The translations under genes and the position numbers were made by a program. A stretch of 8,738 nucleotides of DNA from Clostridia bacterium (GTDB lineage Bacteria; Bacillota_A; Clostridia; Oscillospirales; Acutalibacteraceae). The DNA is taken from NCBI GenBank assembly GCA_017529165.1, contig JAFXNY010000037.1, forward strand, positions 1 to 8,738. The letters are read 5' to 3'. Of this stretch, positions 7,851 to 8,738 are shown piece by piece. The notes under the pieces were generated by a model that saw nothing but the letters and a program-made list of their open reading frames with translations, was not told where the DNA came from and did not search any database. Within the stretch, counting starts at the first letter, position 1. The number at the start of each line of letters is the position of its first letter.

Positions 7851-7927
7851 TGCCCGTAAGGGCAATTCATGCACAAAGTGCATTTCATGCCCTTAAGTCT
7901 TTTAATGTGCCGTCAGGCACAATTCAT
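7851..7927 (+). repeat. Tandem array of four mini-hairpin units with ATTCA/TTTCA spacer
   Basis: Directly after the stop codon at 7848-7850 lie four units of 18-21 bases. Unit 1 is TGCCC-GTAA-GGGCA (7851-7864) with a GNRA-type loop, then ATTCA. Unit 2 is TGCAC-AAA-GTGCA (7870-7882), then TTTCA. Unit 3 (7888-7905, starting TGCCCTTAAG) has lost its own right arm. Unit 4 is TGTGCC-GTCA-GGCACA (7906-7921), then ATTCAT. The stems differ in sequence but stay paired, while the spacer is kept. Unit 1's right arm (TAAGGGCA, 7857-7864) can instead pair with unit 3 (TGCCCTTA, 7888-7895), making a longer stem around unit 2. None is followed by a T-run, so these are not terminators themselves. I recall similar arrays between genes of gut Clostridia, but cannot confirm this here. 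Confidence 0.7.
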
Positions 7928-7929
7928 TT

Positions 7930-7963
7930 CCGCCGCCCCTTTTTAAGTGGGCGGCGGTTTTTT
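7930..7963 (+). terminator. Intrinsic terminator of the late operon (repeat copy 1)
   Basis: CCGCCGCCC (7930-7938) pairs perfectly with GGGCGGCGG (7949-7957), and six T bases follow (7958-7963). The loop can add a CTT/AAG mini-stem. The T-run is on the plus side, so it ends the late operon. The first 33 bases are identical to the terminator at 8671-8703. For the minus-strand repressor, which stops at 7971, it offers only a hairpin without a downstream T-run. Confidence 0.9.
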
Positions 7964-7970
7964 AGATAAC

Positions 7971-8195
7971 TTATTTTTTGCTCTTGGGATACGGCTCTCG
8001 GCAGTCGGTATATCCGAGAAGATAATCTGTACTCGTTTTATAGAAATCTGCTAACTTTAATAGCACCGAAGTTGGAATATCGTTTTCTCCGGTCTCATAT
8101 TTCGAATAGCCTGTTTGTGACATACCAAGCATATTTGCAATTTTGGTCTGTGTAAGGTCACGGTCTTCTCTTAAATCTCGAACTCTCTTATACAT
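7971..8195 (-). CDS. XRE/Cro-CI-family transcriptional repressor
   Basis: This 74-residue protein is essentially one helix-turn-helix domain. MYKRVRDLREDRDLTQTKIA is followed by the recognition region MLGMSQTGYSKYETGENDIP and then helices ending in LLKLADFYKTSTDYLLGYTD, the classic XRE/HTH_3 layout. There is no C-terminal peptidase or oligomerisation domain, so RecA-dependent self-cleavage is unlikely, unlike lambda CI. I chose the ATG at 8195, nine bases after AGGAGT (8205-8210). A GTG at 8213 would place that ribosome site inside the gene. It is divergent from the SLOG gene, and paired operator-like palindromes between them suggest it represses both that gene and itself. It could be the phage lysogeny repressor, a local cassette regulator or an antitoxin-like regulator; I favour a local regulator. 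Confidence 0.88.
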   Translation of the reverse strand: MYKRVRDLREDRDLTQTKIANMLGMSQTGYSKYETGENDIPTSVLLKLADFYKTSTDYLLGYTDCREPYPKSKK

Positions 8196-8212
8196 AACAA
8201 AATCACTCCTCA

Positions 8213-8236
8213 CAAGTTAAAGTTTAGTTTAACCTG
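8213..8236. promoter_or_regulatory. Operator-like palindrome O1 (repressor side)
   Basis: CAAGTTAAA (8213-8221), six spacer bases and TTTAACCTG (8228-8236) form an inverted repeat with one mismatch in nine. It starts three bases upstream of the repressor's AGGAGT site, so a bound protein would block repressor transcription. The half-site TTTAAYYTG is shared with O2, although the half-sites point outward here and inward in O2. Confidence 0.55.
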
Positions 8237-8253
8237 ATTAAGAGTATTGACAT
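8226..8253 (-). promoter_or_regulatory. Possible weak promoter for the repressor
   Basis: On the minus strand, ATGTCA (8253-8248) is followed after 16 bases by TAAACT (8231-8226). Each matches its sigma-A consensus at four of six positions. The -35 element would overlap that of the divergent SLOG promoter, and the -10 would lie inside O1. This is only the best candidate I see; the match is weak. Confidence 0.3.
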
Positions 8254-8275
8254 TTAACCTGAAACAGATTAAAAT
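8247..8275 (+). promoter_or_regulatory. Sigma-A promoter for the SLOG gene
   Basis: A perfect -35 hexamer TTGACA (8247-8252), a 17-base spacer and TAAAAT (8270-8275, five of six) make the best promoter match in the window. Transcription would start near 8282 and give a leader of only about 25-35 bases. Operator O2 fills the spacer and part of the -10, so a bound repressor would exclude RNA polymerase. Confidence 0.75.
8253..8273. promoter_or_regulatory. Operator-like palindrome O2 (over the SLOG promoter)
   Basis: TTTAACCTG (8253-8261), AAA and CAGATTAAA (8265-8273) form a 21-base palindrome with one mismatched pair. It lies between and over the -35 and -10 elements of the SLOG promoter. The half-site TTTAACCTG recurs exactly at 8228-8236 in O1. 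The binding protein is presumably the adjacent XRE repressor; this is inference from position. Confidence 0.62.
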
Positions 8276-8317
8276 GTTTCTAAGTTTTTTGAGGGATGTG
8301 ATAGTATTCCAAACATA

Positions 8318-8665
8318 GTGATTGCCGGAAGCAGAACATTTAATAATTATGCAAAAGCGCAAAAAATCATTTCAGATTATTTACGAAAATATTATTTGGA
8401 CAAAGAAATTGTTGTTATTTCCGGAGGATGTCGAGGCGCTGATAAAATAGGTGAGCAATATGCCCGTGAAAACGGTTTGAAGAAAATAACATTCAAGGCA
8501 GAGTGGGAAAAATACGGCAGGGCTGCCGGACCTATAAGAAACGAAGAAATGGCAAAGATTGCCGACTGTGTGATTTGTTTTTGGGACGGGAAAAGCGCCG
8601 GCACTAAATCAATGATAAATCTTGCTAAAAAATATAATAAACAAGTATATATAAATATAATATAA
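8318..8665 (+). CDS. SLOG-superfamily protein (DUF2493 / YspA cpYpsA-related)
   Basis: This protein of about 115 residues has the Rossmann-like SLOG fold, a family linked to binding nucleotides or nucleotide-derived ligands. Visible family motifs are IAGSRTFNNY at the N-terminus, VVISGGCRGADKIGEQYA (residues 32-49), then AEWEKYGRAAGPIRNEEMA (61-79) and CFWDGKSAGTKSMI (86-99). DUF2493 proteins are common on phages and plasmids, but their substrate is not established. The start is uncertain. The only standard start in frame is GTG at 8318, 22 bases after the GAGGG site and cutting off the usual first strand (KIVIAGSR). Reading upstream gives IPNIVIAGSR, so an ATT at 8306, ten bases after GAGGG, may be the real start (119 residues). 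It has its own promoter, an operator over it and its own terminator. Confidence 0.85.
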   Translation: MIAGSRTFNNYAKAQKIISDYLRKYYLDKEIVVISGGCRGADKIGEQYARENGLKKITFKAEWEKYGRAAGPIRNEEMAKIADCVICFWDGKSAGTKSMINLAKKYNKQVYINII

Positions 8666-8670
8666 CCGCA

Positions 8671-8703
8671 CCGCCGCCCCTTTTTAAGTGGGCGGCGGTT
8701 TTT
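8671..8703 (+). terminator. Intrinsic terminator of the SLOG gene (repeat copy 2)
   Basis: CCGCCGCCC (8671-8679) pairs with GGGCGGCGG (8690-8698), followed by five T bases. It begins six bases after the SLOG stop codon. The 33 bases, including the loop CTTTTTAAGT, are identical to 7930-7962, whereas unrelated terminators would normally differ in loop and stem. This points to duplication or recombination. Confidence 0.9.
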
Positions 8704-8738
8704 ATATGATTTTATTTACAAAACACATGATTTCCTAT

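Larger units (their letters stand above)
7930..8703. other. Repressor/SLOG cassette bracketed by identical terminators
   Basis: The XRE repressor and the SLOG gene, with their shared promoter region, lie between two exact 33-base direct repeats (7930-7962 and 8671-8703). Each repeat is a complete intrinsic terminator. The bases just outside the repeats differ. The block has its own regulator, promoter and terminator and looks visibly AT-richer than the late genes, which fits a self-contained added cassette (a moron). The repeats are observed; acquisition as a unit is inferred. Confidence 0.5.

Noticed and set aside
7639..7896. Plus-strand frame overlapping the end of the GHL10 gene and running into the hairpin array
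   Set aside because: Most of it is out of frame within a well-supported gene, and its tail merely translates the hairpin repeats (SCTKCISCP).
7851..7927. Possible CRISPR array
   Set aside because: The units are only 18-21 bases, the conserved part is a five-base spacer and the stems vary. There are no 20-40 base repeats and no cas genes.
8196..8213. GTG start at 8213 for the XRE repressor (80 residues)
   Set aside because: It would make the AGGAGT ribosome site coding. The ATG at 8195 has proper spacing and begins at the first residues of the domain.
8298..8318. Frameshifted start of the SLOG gene from GTG at 8298
   Set aside because: That frame reads only six codons before TAG at 8316-8318 and encodes no family motif. 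A single-base error would be required.
8392..8604. Minus-strand open frame opposite the SLOG gene
   Set aside because: It is fully antisense to a gene with clear SLOG motifs and has no recognisable start signals.
7930..8703. Direct repeats as phage attL/attR sites
   Set aside because: The block of about 740 bases has no integrase and the repeats are ordinary terminators. A cassette duplication explains them better, although an integration site at a terminator cannot be excluded.

Overview
The window looks like the late (virion) end of a tailed-phage genome, most likely a prophage in a low-to-mid GC Gram-positive host of the Clostridia, plausibly a gut Oscillospiraceae or Ruminococcaceae. The reasons are strong AGGAGG-type ribosome sites before most genes, protein families I associate with gut clostridial phages, and a style of intergenic mini-hairpin array I associate with the same group. 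The host assignment is inference; no host marker gene is present.

Positions 1-7850 hold one plus-strand late operon with almost no spacing between genes. It runs: the C-terminal nuclease half of the large terminase (cut by the window edge), a 57-residue single-pass membrane protein, a scaffold-like protein, an HK97-type major capsid protein with a C-terminal Ig-like domain, a portal protein, a small head-tail connector, a 698-residue tail/nozzle protein, and a GHL10-family glycoside-hydrolase-like lipoprotein. The first seven would package DNA, build the procapsid and form the neck and short tail. The portal lies after the capsid gene, which differs from the common terminase-portal-protease-capsid order. 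No prohead protease, tape measure or tail fibre is visible.

Positions 7851-7963 lie between the last late gene and its terminator. They hold a tandem array of small hairpins separated by an ATTCA/TTTCA spacer, then a strong GC-rich intrinsic terminator.

Positions 7964-8703 form a compact regulatory cassette. A 74-residue XRE-family repressor (minus strand) is divergent from a SLOG-superfamily (DUF2493/YspA-like) gene (plus strand). The 122-base gap between them holds a near-consensus sigma-A promoter for the SLOG gene and four copies of the half-site TTTAAYYTG arranged as two palindromes. One palindrome covers the SLOG promoter and the other lies just upstream of the repressor's ribosome site. 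The SLOG gene ends in a second terminator identical over 33 bases to the one before the cassette, so the cassette is bracketed by exact direct repeats 741 bases apart.

The most interesting points are this repeat-bracketed repressor/SLOG switch, the uncertain (possibly ATT) start of the SLOG gene, the hairpin array with compensatory stem changes, the Ig-like capsid domain, and a cell-wall-hydrolase-like lipoprotein in a late operon. The final 35 bases hold nothing I can identify.
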